A DNA stretch of 64,000 bases from Paludibacterium purpuratum (lineage in GTDB: Bacteria > Pseudomonadota > Gammaproteobacteria > Burkholderiales > Chromobacteriaceae). Of this stretch, positions 1-8,061 are shown piece by piece. Numbering within the stretch: the first letter of the stretch is position 1; each line of letters opens with the position of its first letter. The DNA is taken from NCBI RefSeq assembly GCF_004363805.1, contig NZ_SNZP01000005.1, forward strand, positions 62,001 to 126,000. Direction: 5' to 3'. Below the pieces are notes generated by a model, which ran no database searches, had not been told where the DNA came from, and saw only the letters and a list, made by a program, of their open reading frames with translations. The translations under genes were made by a program, and so were the position numbers.

Positions 1-64
1 GTCAGCAATTTTTCTTGCCTCTTTTATCGGCAAAAATAGCGCATCATCACTGCAGGCGTCCACC

Positions 65-244
65 ATGCAAATACAAACGCAAACGCTACTCGGCGATTAC
101 GCCGACACTCTGAGCCGGCACTTGCCGCGCTTCGGCATCCGTGCCGATGACGTTCAAGCACTGTTGCGCGACCTGATCGCCGGCCAGGCCAAGGAACCCT
201 CGGCCACAGTCTCTCCCCTTCAACCCGCTTCCCGCAGGAAATAA
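65..244 (+). CDS. small hypothetical protein (59 aa), possibly the 3' end of a longer gene
   Basis: ATG at 65 opens a 59-residue frame ending in TAA at 242-244, five bases before the HAD gene. Third positions are GC-rich after the ATG, as in neighbouring genes, and an AGGCG lies about 9 bases upstream. The same frame stays open to the left edge (no stop from base 2). The stretch before the ATG is AT-richer and looks less coding, so I prefer the internal start, but a gene entering from outside the window cannot be excluded. The product is mainly helical by composition, with no signal peptide or recognisable domain. Its closeness to the HAD gene suggests co-transcription. Confidence 0.4.
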   Translation: MQIQTQTLLGDYADTLSRHLPRFGIRADDVQALLRDLIAGQAKEPSATVSPLQPASRRK

Positions 245-248
245 TCAG

Positions 249-962
249 ATGCAATGGCCAATCGAGATGTCCCTGAATGCCCGTGCCCTACTGTTCGATA
301 TGGACGGCACCTTGGTCGATTCGACCGCCGTGGTGGAGAAAATTTGGCGTCGCTTCGCGCAGCGCCACGGCATCGATGTCGACCAACTACTGGCCAATAT
401 CCATGGTCGCAAGACCGAGGACAGCGTTGCGGCCTTCGCGCCCCCGGGGTTGGACGTCGCCGCCGAAGCCGCGCGCCTGACGGCAGAGGAAGTCGCCGAT
501 ACCGAGGGCGTGGTTGAAATTGCCGGCGCATCGGCGCTGCTATCGTCACTGCCGCCAGAACGTTGGGCGCTGGTCACCTCGGCACCGCGCGCGCTGGCCG
601 AGGCTCGGCTTGCGGCAGCCGGCCTGCCGCTGCCTGCGGTGTTGATTTCCGGCGAGGACGTGACGCGCGGCAAGCCCGATCCGCAAGGTTATCTGGCGGC
701 GGCACGTCGGCTTGGCGTCGATCCGGCCGATTGCGTGGTGTTCGAAGATGCGCCGGTCGGCTTGCAGGCCGGCCACGCCGCGGGCATGCAGGTGGTGGCA
801 TTGGCCACCACCTTACCGACCGAAGCGCTCGGACAGGAGTATTGGCTGTACGACTACCGCTCGCTGCGCATAGACGCCGAGCACAGCCGGCTGAGGCTAG
901 ACGTCGGGCTCGACCAGGCGCGCAGTCCGGCTAGCGCGACACATCCTGGCCAAAGTATTTGA
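249..962 (+). CDS. HAD-superfamily phosphatase, sugar-phosphatase/beta-phosphoglucomutase-like
   Basis: This 237-residue cytosolic hydrolase has the full HAD set. Motif I DMDGT (nucleophile D17, acid/base D19) is followed by a cap domain, motif II around VTSAP (about residue 110), the lysine of GKPDP (about 140) and the acidic pair in FEDAPVGLQAG (about 165). The layout matches small sugar-phosphate phosphatases such as the YfbT/HxpA and phosphoglycolate phosphatase groups; the substrate cannot be read from sequence. AGGAAA at 236-241 favours the ATG at 249 over the one at 267. The 3' end overlaps the convergent binding-protein gene by 32 bases. Confidence 0.85.
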   Translation: MQWPIEMSLNARALLFDMDGTLVDSTAVVEKIWRRFAQRHGIDVDQLLANIHGRKTEDSVAAFAPPGLDVAAEAARLTAEEVADTEGVVEIAGASALLSSLPPERWALVTSAPRALAEARLAAAGLPLPAVLISGEDVTRGKPDPQGYLAAARRLGVDPADCVVFEDAPVGLQAGHAAGMQVVALATTLPTEALGQEYWLYDYRSLRIDAEHSRLRLDVGLDQARSPASATHPGQSI

Positions 963-1689
963 GCGAGATGCGCCGATAGGTGCCGTCTGCGCGAATTTGC
1001 GCCAGTGCCCGGTTGACGGCATCGAGTAGCCCCGGGTTGCCCTTGCGCAGCACGATGCCGGCCGATTCGGCATGTTGCTCGTAGGCGACCGCCTTCAACG
1101 GCGCTGTCGGTTGATGGCGCTTGAAATCGAGGAAAGACAGGCTGTCGTTGATGGTGGCGTCGGCACGGCCGGACACCAAGAACTCGACGCTTTCGTTGAA
1201 TCCCTGCACCGGGATCACCTCGGCGCCGTTATCCTTAGCTAGCTTGGCGAAATTACTGGTCAGCGAGTTGGGCGACTTCTTGCCCTTCAAATCGGCGAAC
1301 GACTTGATACTGGTGTTATCGTTGCGCACGATCAGCGCGGCGCGCGAGACGATGTACGGTTGGGAAAAATCGTACTTTGCCTGGCGCGCCGCGCTGATCG
1401 ACACCTCATTGACCACCACATCGTAGCGCGCCACATCCAGTCCGGCGATCAATCCATCCCACCGGCCTTCGACGAATTGCGCCTTGACGCCCAACTGCTG
1501 CGCCACGGCCTGCGCCAATTCGACATCGAAGCCGACCAGTTGGCCCGCCGCGTCGTGATAGGTGAACGGCGGGTAGTCGCCTTCGGTGCCGATTTTCAGC
1601 ACGCCGGCCGTCCGGATCTGTGCCAGTGCCTCCTGGGCCGAAACCGGCAGAGCGAGAGCCAGCAGCAAGAAGGCGAGTAGACGTGTCAT
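931..1689 (-). CDS. periplasmic amino-acid-binding protein, ABC transporter family 3
   Basis: A 252-residue solute-binding protein of the polar amino-acid type (SBP_bac_3). It has a cleavable signal peptide (about residues 1-19, ending ALPVSA) and the family's opening strand VLKIGTEGDYPPFTYHD, where the ligand's amino and carboxyl groups are usually bound. Later signatures are GFDVELAQAVAQQLG and WDGLIAGLDVARYDVVVNEV. The closest general resemblance is to cystine-binding FliY/TcyJ proteins; specificity is not certain. No permease or ATPase lies beside it, so it must work with a transporter elsewhere or serve as a sensor. Start: ATG at 1689 with AGGAG six bases upstream; a TTG two codons earlier is less likely. 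Confidence 0.85.
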   Translation of the reverse strand: MTRLLAFLLLALALPVSAQEALAQIRTAGVLKIGTEGDYPPFTYHDAAGQLVGFDVELAQAVAQQLGVKAQFVEGRWDGLIAGLDVARYDVVVNEVSISAARQAKYDFSQPYIVSRAALIVRNDNTSIKSFADLKGKKSPNSLTSNFAKLAKDNGAEVIPVQGFNESVEFLVSGRADATINDSLSFLDFKRHQPTAPLKAVAYEQHAESAGIVLRKGNPGLLDAVNRALAQIRADGTYRRISLKYFGQDVSR

Positions 1690-1867
1690 ATGCAACTCCT
1701 ATGCAATAGTGGTCAACAGTAATGACATCAATCTACCAGCCGATTTATATTATGATAAATAATCAAAATATCCTCTGTTATACCATCAGAGAATATGACA
1801 ACAGCCGGCGCCAGCGGATGAATTACGCTAAGATAACCGTCCAACCGTTTTCGCGGATCGCCGCACC

Positions 1868-3673
1868 ATGCGCTTTCCTGCCTACCGTCCCGCCAAGCTC
1901 GCTTACCTACTGAGCTTCCTTGGGCTCGTGATCGCCTGCGCCGCCATCACCGACAAGCTAGTACTCAAGCGCGAAGTCGAGACTCTGCGCAATGACGGCG
2001 ATCAGCGCCTGGCGCAATACAGCAGCACCCTGGCTCGCGATATCGGGCAGTACGCGGTGCTGCCCAAAACGGTCAGCCTCGATCCGCGCATCGCCGCCTT
2101 GCTGACCGATCCGAACAACCGCGCACGTTTGCGGCAAGTCGACGACTATCTACAAACCTTGAACGACCAGGTCGGCACGCTCGACATTTACCTGATCGCC
2201 CATGACGGCCACGTGCTGGCCAGCAGCAACTGGAACCAGCCCGACAGTTTTATCGGCCGCGATCTATCCTACCGGCTCTATTTCCGCGAGGCCCAGCCAG
2301 GCAAAGTGGCCGAGTTTTACGGCATCGGAACCACACACAATACCCCCGGCTATTACCTGTCGAGCGCAGTCAGCGTCGCCGGCCAACCGCTGGGCGTGGT
2401 CGCGGTCAAGGTCAGCTTGGATCAGTTGGAGAAATCCTGGCTGCAGGCCGAATCGCCGGCGCTGTTGTCGGACGAGAACGGGGTGATCGTGCTGTCCTCG
2501 GTGACGGGTTGGAAATACAGCACGCTGCGGCCGCTGAGCCCGACTTTGCAACGTCAGCTGGACGACACGCAGCAATACAACCGCCGCCGGCTGCAGCCTC
2601 TGGGCCTGATCACCCGGCAGACGCTGGACGACAACACGCATATCGTCGAACTGCGCAACATTCAGACTCAGCCCCCCGCCTTCGCCACCACCGGCCTGTT
2701 CCTGACCAAAACGCACGCCATCAAAGGGACCCCCTGGCAGCTGACCGTGTTCTACGACCTGGCTATCAGTCGCAATCTGGCGCATACCAGCGCCGCCTTG
2801 GCCGCGGCCGGTGTGGCACTGCTATTGGCCGGCTCGCTGTTGATCGCCGCGCGTCGGCGCGCGCGGCGCACGGCTTTACGTAACGTCGAATTGAGTGCCA
2901 GCAATACCCGTCTACAGCAGGAAATCCGCGAACGGCGCGAGGCGGAGCGCCATCTTAAAGCCGCACAGGATGAGCTGATCCAGGCCAGCAAGCTGGCGGT
3001 GATCGGTCAAATGGCCGCCGGTGTCGCTCACGAAATCAATCAGCCGCTGGCGGCGCTTGGCACGCTGTCCGACAACGCGCGCGAATTTCTGCAACGCGGA
3101 GACAGCCAGACGGCACAGTTCAACCTGGAACGCATTTCACAGTTGGTGCTACGCCTGGGTAACATCACGGGCCAATTGCGCAGCTTCGCCAAACGCGCCG
3201 GCACGGAGCTCGGCGCCGTGGATCTGGCCGTAGCGGTCGAGCACGCGCTCTCCCTCCTGGATAGCCGACTGCGTAAAACATCGGTGGTGCTGCGCCGCAC
3301 GGCGCCGGACGAAACGCTCTATGTGCACGGCAATGCCCTGCGGCTGGAACAAGTGCTGATCAATCTGCTGGGCAATGCCCTCGATGCTTGCCAGGATCAT
3401 CCATCCGGCAGCATCGACATTGGCTGGCAATGTACGGGCGCGCGGGTACGCCTGTGGGTCGCCGACAATGGCCCGGGACTCAGCGATGAGGCGTTGTCGC
3501 ACCTGTTTGAACCGTTTTTCACCAGCAAGCCGCAAGGACTGGGACTGGGGCTGGCCATCTCGGCCAGTATCGTGCGGGATTTCGGCGGCAGCCTGACAGC
3601 CGGCAACCGGCCGCAAGGCGGCGCCGAATTTGAATTGGATCTGCCTGTGGGGAATCAGCATGAAGCCCATTGA
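1868..3673 (+). CDS. dctB: C4-dicarboxylate sensor histidine kinase DctB
   Basis: 601 residues in the inner membrane. There is a transmembrane segment near residues 10-28, a periplasmic PDC/Cache sensor of about 270 residues, a second segment near 305-325, a short coiled coil, and a kinase core. The phosphorylated histidine is about residue 388 in VAHEINQPLAAL. An N box (LLGNALDACQDH), G1 (DNGPGLS) and G2 (GLGLGLAISASI) follow. HEINQPLAAL and the long periplasmic domain are typical of DctB, which senses succinate, fumarate or malate. The gene overlaps dctD by 14 bases. The start is the first methionine before the membrane segment; I see no strong ribosome site. Confidence 0.9.
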   Translation: MRFPAYRPAKLAYLLSFLGLVIACAAITDKLVLKREVETLRNDGDQRLAQYSSTLARDIGQYAVLPKTVSLDPRIAALLTDPNNRARLRQVDDYLQTLNDQVGTLDIYLIAHDGHVLASSNWNQPDSFIGRDLSYRLYFREAQPGKVAEFYGIGTTHNTPGYYLSSAVSVAGQPLGVVAVKVSLDQLEKSWLQAESPALLSDENGVIVLSSVTGWKYSTLRPLSPTLQRQLDDTQQYNRRRLQPLGLITRQTLDDNTHIVELRNIQTQPPAFATTGLFLTKTHAIKGTPWQLTVFYDLAISRNLAHTSAALAAAGVALLLAGSLLIAARRRARRTALRNVELSASNTRLQQEIRERREAERHLKAAQDELIQASKLAVIGQMAAGVAHEINQPLAALGTLSDNAREFLQRGDSQTAQFNLERISQLVLRLGNITGQLRSFAKRAGTELGAVDLAVAVEHALSLLDSRLRKTSVVLRRTAPDETLYVHGNALRLEQVLINLLGNALDACQDHPSGSIDIGWQCTGARVRLWVADNGPGLSDEALSHLFEPFFTSKPQGLGLGLAISASIVRDFGGSLTAGNRPQGGAEFELDLPVGNQHEAH

Positions 3674-4985
3674 CGTACTGGTCATCGAAGACGACCCCGA
3701 TGTGATGTTGGGCTGTTTGCAAGCCTTGGCGCTGGCAGGTATCGGCGCGCATGGCGTTGACTCGGTGGAAGCGGCGCGCCAATGGCTGACCGATGACTTC
3801 GACGGCGTACTGGTCAGCGACATCCGCCTGCCGGGCATGGACGGCCTGACCTTCCTGCGCGAACAAACGGCCGTGGCGCCGCAACGCGCGGTGATTCTGA
3901 TCACCGGCCACGGCGACATCGCCATGGCCGTGCAGGCGATGCGCGACGGTGCCTGGGATTTCATCGAGAAACCCTTTCTATCGCCGCACTTGGTCGAAGT
4001 GGTCAAGCGCGCACTGGAGAAATGCCAGCTGAGCCGGGAAGTGCGTAATCTGCGCCGCCAAGTCGCGGCACAGGGCGGCTTGGCGGCGCGGTTGATCGGC
4101 AACACCGAACCGATGACCCGGCTACGCAAACAGATCGAACACATCAGCAAAACCTCGGCTGACGTGCTGATCCAGGGAGAAACCGGCACCGGCAAGGAAT
4201 TGGTCGCGCGCTGCCTGCACGACCTGAGCGGTCGCAGCGGGCCGTTCGTGGCCCTCAATTGCGCCGGCCTGCCGGAAACGCTGTTCGACAGCGAAATGTT
4301 CGGCCACGAGGCCGGGGCCTTCTCCGGCGCCAGCAAACGGCGCATCGGCAAAATCGAGTTCGCCGACCACGGCACCCTGTTTCTGGACGAAATCGAAAGC
4401 ATGCCGCTGAGCTTTCAGGTCAAGCTGCTGCGGGTATTGCAAGAACGAACGCTGGAAAGGCTGGGCGGCAACCAGAGCATCGCCGTCGATTTCCGCGTCA
4501 TCGCCGCCAGCAAGGAAGATCTGCTGGCCGCCAGCGATGCCGGCCGGTTCCGGCGCGACCTCTATTACCGGCTCAACGTCGTCACCTTGCGGCTGCCGAC
4601 CCTGCGCAGCCGGCGCGAGGACATTGCGCTACTGTTCGACCATTTCACGCGGCAGTTCGCACTACGTCATGACTGCCCGCCGCCTACGCCGAACGCGACG
4701 GTCATCGCCGACCTGATGCTGCACGACTGGCCGGGCAATGTGCGCGAGCTGCGCAACATGGCCGAACGCTACTTGCTGGGGCTGGACTTGCAACTAGACG
4801 ACGAGACGCCCGTCAAGCGGGCGCCGCTGGCCGAAGCCGTCGATGCCTTCGAGCGTATGCTGATCGAGCAGGCGCTGCGGCAGCACAACGGCAACTTGTC
4901 GCGTGCCGCCGAAGCGCTGGCCGTGGCGCGCACCACGCTGCACGACAAGATCCGTAAGCACGGGTTGGATGGCAAGGACGGCTGA
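3660..4985 (+). CDS. dctD: sigma-54-dependent response regulator DctD
   Basis: 441 residues: receiver domain (phospho-acceptor D54 in SDIRLPGMDGL), AAA+ domain with Walker A GETGTGKE and Walker B LFLDEIE, and a C-terminal Fis-type helix-turn-helix (NLSRAAEALAVARTTLHDKI). The loop that contacts sigma-54 reads GAFSGA rather than GAFTGA, a conservative change. I start it at the ATG at 3660, inside dctB, because the receiver begins there and GGGGA precedes it; a longer in-frame start at 3630 would add ten unrelated residues. Probable target: the permease/malic enzyme operon at 6340-8991, whose upstream region carries a sigma-54 promoter and paired palindromes. Confidence 0.9.
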   Translation: MKPIDVLVIEDDPDVMLGCLQALALAGIGAHGVDSVEAARQWLTDDFDGVLVSDIRLPGMDGLTFLREQTAVAPQRAVILITGHGDIAMAVQAMRDGAWDFIEKPFLSPHLVEVVKRALEKCQLSREVRNLRRQVAAQGGLAARLIGNTEPMTRLRKQIEHISKTSADVLIQGETGTGKELVARCLHDLSGRSGPFVALNCAGLPETLFDSEMFGHEAGAFSGASKRRIGKIEFADHGTLFLDEIESMPLSFQVKLLRVLQERTLERLGGNQSIAVDFRVIAASKEDLLAASDAGRFRRDLYYRLNVVTLRLPTLRSRREDIALLFDHFTRQFALRHDCPPPTPNATVIADLMLHDWPGNVRELRNMAERYLLGLDLQLDDETPVKRAPLAEAVDAFERMLIEQALRQHNGNLSRAAEALAVARTTLHDKIRKHGLDGKDG

Positions 4986-4993
4986 CGCCGTCC
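4976..4993 (+). terminator. hairpin at the dctD stop codon
   Basis: GGACGGC and GCCGTCC form a perfect 7-bp stem around the loop TGAC, which holds the dctD stop codon. The tail ATTTCAC is only weakly T-rich, so this may be an inefficient terminator or an mRNA 3'-end stabiliser. Confidence 0.4.
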
Positions 4994-5300
4994 ATTTCAC
5001 AAAACGTGCAATTGCGTCAAGCAGGCTGGAGGAGCCCTCTAGTGGACTCACATTGGTCTCGGAGGAGCAAAAGAGGAAAGTTACCCACAACATCAACAGT
5101 ATGCCAACTAAAAAAATACCGGTCAGTGTTGGTAAGGCCGTTGCGCGAGAAACATAAACTGCTAGAATCGAACCACAGCGTATCTGGTATCAAGACCTGC
5201 AATGATCTTTTGAAACCTGAGACGCATATGCATGTCACAGTGGTCGTAGCTAGGGCATGTACACATGCTACTTGGGTTTTTGCGTTACTGGAGCTAATCC
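4994..5300. other. 307-bp gap before the AT-rich islet
   Basis: No gene is convincing here. Composition drifts from GC-rich at the dctD end to AT-rich near 5100-5300, marking the left edge of the islet. A possible sigma-70 promoter lies at 5141-5168; nothing else is clear. Confidence 0.5.
5141..5168 (+). promoter_or_regulatory. possible sigma-70 promoter for the 5301-6238 pair
   Basis: TTGCGC (5141-5146) and TAGAAT (5163-5168) are separated by 16 bases and lie about 130 bases upstream of the first islet gene. It is a moderate match to consensus found by eye; alternatives exist in this AT-rich stretch. Confidence 0.3.
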
Positions 5301-5486
5301 ATGGTGTTCACTCGTAGACCAAATGAAGAAACGCAAAAACTTGTCGCAATGCTCGACAAAAGCACTGGCGTGCATATCAATAAATCCAATGGCAAAATGA
5401 GTCTCAACCTTTCCGATCCAGAAGCCCGCCAGAAAATTCTCAACTCTGCCCACGCATTTTACAAAACAGTACAGAAGACAGCTTAA
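5301..5486 (+). CDS. small hypothetical protein (61 aa), first gene of the islet pair
   Basis: A basic, soluble 61-residue protein without signal peptide or membrane segment. It has a predicted helix-strand-helix pattern (ETQKLVAMLDK ... KMSLNLSDPEARQKIL). I do not recognise a family. Its TAA shares one base with the ATG of the next gene (TAATG at 5484-5488), a strong sign of translational coupling and a reason to believe that both are real. Codons are AT-richer than in dctD or maeA, suggesting later acquisition. Confidence 0.6.
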   Translation: MVFTRRPNEETQKLVAMLDKSTGVHINKSNGKMSLNLSDPEARQKILNSAHAFYKTVQKTA

Positions 5487-6238
5487 TGGCCGCAATAGCA
5501 TTATTGATTGTCGTCATTTGTGGCCATCTGTTTGTTGGAAGGCGGCCACTTTCACGTTTTAAGCAAGCCAAATCATCTGGGTGGGATGCATATTTCCACG
5601 TCGGTGCCTGGGGAATCCTTTTCTCGATGCTGGCTGGCCTTCTTGTGTTGGCAGGGGCATGGATTATCGATGCGCTGGGCTACGGCCCAATGAAAACGGC
5701 CAAAGGGTTTAGTCCAATCGTTGCCGAGGCAATAAAACCTGAATGGTTGGCACTTTTCTACTGGGCCATTCTCTCATGCATCCTTGGCTGGATTTGTGGA
5801 TTGGCAGCCAATACGCAAAGACAAATCAAACTTGCCATTGTCAATGTCACCCTGGAAGACGAGCTTGAGACAATTTTATATATCTCTATAACTAGTACTA
5901 TTCCTATTCAAATAACAACGAAATCACGGAAAATATACATTGGCTTTGCCATGACTCAAATCACGAGGGATGATTTCTCCAGGCGAGAATATACATCAAT
6001 CCTCCCTCTTCTGAGCGGCTATCGAGATAAAGACACAATGAAAATCATGCTCACAAACGATTATCAGGAATTCTATAAAAATACTGATAATGTTGACTTG
6101 GGCCAATTCAGAGTTGTGATTCCGGTATCAGAAATAACCAATGTTGCATTCTTTGACCATGCGGCCCATTCTTACATTTCGCGAGCGGATCAACCAATTT
6201 TCACAGAGCTCTCGGAAGAAATTCTTGAAACGCCATAG
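5486..6238 (+). CDS. hypothetical inner-membrane protein (250 aa)
   Basis: Two to three transmembrane segments lie in the N-terminal half: about residues 3-18, 38-60 and 90-112. A soluble C-terminal domain of about 135 residues follows. After the first segment comes a basic juxtamembrane stretch (RRPLSRFKQAKSSGWDAY). The C-terminal domain alternates strands (RKIYIGFAMT, FRVVIPVSEITNVAFFDH) and contains ILPLLSGYRDKDT, which looks like a conserved core. I believe similar proteins occur sporadically in accessory regions of proteobacteria, but I cannot name the family or assign a function. It is coupled to the 61-residue gene and lies in an AT-rich islet between dctD and the malic enzyme operon. 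Confidence 0.65.
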   Translation: MAAIALLIVVICGHLFVGRRPLSRFKQAKSSGWDAYFHVGAWGILFSMLAGLLVLAGAWIIDALGYGPMKTAKGFSPIVAEAIKPEWLALFYWAILSCILGWICGLAANTQRQIKLAIVNVTLEDELETILYISITSTIPIQITTKSRKIYIGFAMTQITRDDFSRREYTSILPLLSGYRDKDTMKIMLTNDYQEFYKNTDNVDLGQFRVVIPVSEITNVAFFDHAAHSYISRADQPIFTELSEEILETP

Positions 6239-6298
6239 CAACCCACGTTGAAATACATGGCCAGCTTTTAAGGAATAGGGCTAACACCGTTCTTGATC

Positions 6299-6323
6299 GG
6301 GGGATGGCTACGCCATCCCCTTT
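6299..6323. terminator. hairpin between convergent genes
   Basis: GGGGATGGC (6300-6308) and GCCATCCCC (6312-6320) form a perfect 9-bp stem with loop TAC, followed on the plus strand by TTT. It lies between the islet gene ending at 6238 and the malic enzyme gene ending at 6340, and could stop both transcripts. The T-run is short. Confidence 0.6.
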
Positions 6324-6339
6324 GCATATCTACTAATAT

Positions 6340-8025
6340 TCAAGCCAGCGCGTAAGGTTGATATACCGGCTGCCATTGGGTGGCGTCGATGGCTTCGGCG
6401 ATCTGCCGATCGGTCATCGTCGGCATCGCCCCTTCCGCCCGGGCTTGGTGCGCCACCGCCAGCGCCACGTGGCGCGACACTTGGCGCATATCGGCCAGAT
6501 CCGGCAGCAGCTTACCGCCCGGTTCATGCATGGCCGGCGACAATTCGGCCACCGCGCGCGAGGCGGCGATGAACATCTCGTCGCTGATGCGGCACGCACC
6601 GACGGCGATCACGCCCAGCCCGACCCCGGGGAAGATATACGAGTTATTGCACTGGGCGAAATAGTGGCGCGTGCCCCGATAATCGAACGGCTCGAATGGA
6701 CTGCCGGTTGCGACGATGGCGCGCCCCTCGGTCCACTCGACGATATCCGACGGCAACGCCTCGACGCAGGAAGTCGGGTTCGACAGCGGGAACACGATCG
6801 GCCGCTCGCAATGGCGCGCCATTTCGCGGATGACCGCTTCCGGGAAGGCGCCCGACTGGCCCGACACCCCCACCAACACCGTCGGCCGGACATTGCGCAC
6901 CACATCGAGCAACATCGCTGGTCCCGGCCGATCCAGCGTCCAGGCACCGAGCTGTGCGCTATCTTGCGCCCAGGCTTGCTGGAACGGCTCGAGGCCGGTG
7001 GTCTGCTCGGTCACCAGACCGCGGCTGCCCACCACATAGAATCGGCGACGCGCCTCGGCTTCCGTCAGCCCTTCCTGCATCATGGTGCGCTTGATCAGCT
7101 CGGCGATGCCGATACCGGCCGAACCGCCGCCGAGAATCGCAATGCGTTGCTCGGTCAGCGACGCGCCGATCTGGCGCACCGCGGCGAGCAAGGCACCGGC
7201 GGCGATCGAGGCCGTTCCCTGCACGTCGTCGTTGAAGGTACATAAGCGATCGCGGTACTTCTCCAATAGGCGGGTGGCATTGTTTTTGTGGAAATCCTCC
7301 CACTGCAGCAACACGTTCGGCCAGCGCTTGTTCACCGCGCGCACGAAGGCCTCGATGAAATCGTCGTAGGCCGCCCCGCGCGCCCGTTCGTGGCGCTCGC
7401 CCAGATAAAGCGGATCGGCCAGCCGTTCCGGATTGTTGGTGCCGGTATCGAGCATGATCGGCAAGGTGGTGGCGGGGTCGATGCCGCCGCAGGCGGTGTA
7501 GATCGCCAGTTTACCGATGGGGATACCCATGCCGCCGGTCCCCTGATCGCCTAGGCCGAGAATGCGTTCGCCATCGGTCACCACGATGCAACGCACGGCA
7601 TCCAACCTGGGGCTGGCGAAGATCTCGTCCAGCCGGTCCTGATCGGCCATGCTCAAGAACAAGCCGCGCGGCCGGCGGAACAGATGGCTGAACTGCTGGC
7701 AGCCGGCGCCGACGGTCGGGGTATAGATCAGCGGTAATATGCCGTACAGGTCGCGCGACACCACGGCGTAGTACAGCGTTTCGTTGATGTCCATCAGACT
7801 GCGCAGATAAACGTAGCCCGCCAGCGGGTCGGGCTGGGCGCGCAAAGTCTGCAGCGCCCGCTCGACCTGTTCTTGCAGCGTTTCCACCCGCGCAGGCAGC
7901 ATGCCGTTGAGCCCCAGCATGTCGCGCTCTTCCTGGGTGAAGGCGGTGCCTTTGTTCAGTAACGGGTGTTCCAGCAGTTCATGCCCGGTGATCCGAACCT
8001 GCTTCACTTTCACGGTAGTGTTCAT
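6340..8025 (-). CDS. maeA: NAD-dependent malic enzyme
   Basis: 561 residues, the usual length for the SfcA/MaeA class. It catalyses oxidative decarboxylation of malate to pyruvate. Visible signatures: IYTPTVGAGCQQF near residue 100, the GLGDQGTGGMGIPIGK signature (about 160-175), metal-binding acidic residues around WEDFHKNNA and FNDDVQGTA (about 240-270), and the dinucleotide fold AILGGGSAGIGIAE (about 300). The NAD preference is inherited from the subfamily, not read from a residue. It is the second gene of an operon with the AEC permease (36 bases between). CGAGGTT precedes the ATG. Importer plus malic enzyme makes a compact malate-utilisation unit. Confidence 0.93.
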   Translation of the reverse strand: MNTTVKVKQVRITGHELLEHPLLNKGTAFTQEERDMLGLNGMLPARVETLQEQVERALQTLRAQPDPLAGYVYLRSLMDINETLYYAVVSRDLYGILPLIYTPTVGAGCQQFSHLFRRPRGLFLSMADQDRLDEIFASPRLDAVRCIVVTDGERILGLGDQGTGGMGIPIGKLAIYTACGGIDPATTLPIMLDTGTNNPERLADPLYLGERHERARGAAYDDFIEAFVRAVNKRWPNVLLQWEDFHKNNATRLLEKYRDRLCTFNDDVQGTASIAAGALLAAVRQIGASLTEQRIAILGGGSAGIGIAELIKRTMMQEGLTEAEARRRFYVVGSRGLVTEQTTGLEPFQQAWAQDSAQLGAWTLDRPGPAMLLDVVRNVRPTVLVGVSGQSGAFPEAVIREMARHCERPIVFPLSNPTSCVEALPSDIVEWTEGRAIVATGSPFEPFDYRGTRHYFAQCNNSYIFPGVGLGVIAVGACRISDEMFIAASRAVAELSPAMHEPGGKLLPDLADMRQVSRHVALAVAHQARAEGAMPTMTDRQIAEAIDATQWQPVYQPYALA

Positions 8026-8061
8026 TTTTCAAACCTCGTTCTAAAACTTGCAGACACGCCC

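Noticed and set aside
3149-4402. Long open frame antisense to dctB/dctD (over 400 codons)
   Set aside because: It mirrors the codon bias of two well-defined genes and gives a low-complexity Arg/Ser/Pro-rich product with no domain. It is a shadow frame.
5150-5180. tRNA T-arm-like sequence (complement of GAATCGAACC near 5165)
   Set aside because: The flanking bases do not form the T stem or an acceptor stem, so it is not a tRNA or a clear attachment site.
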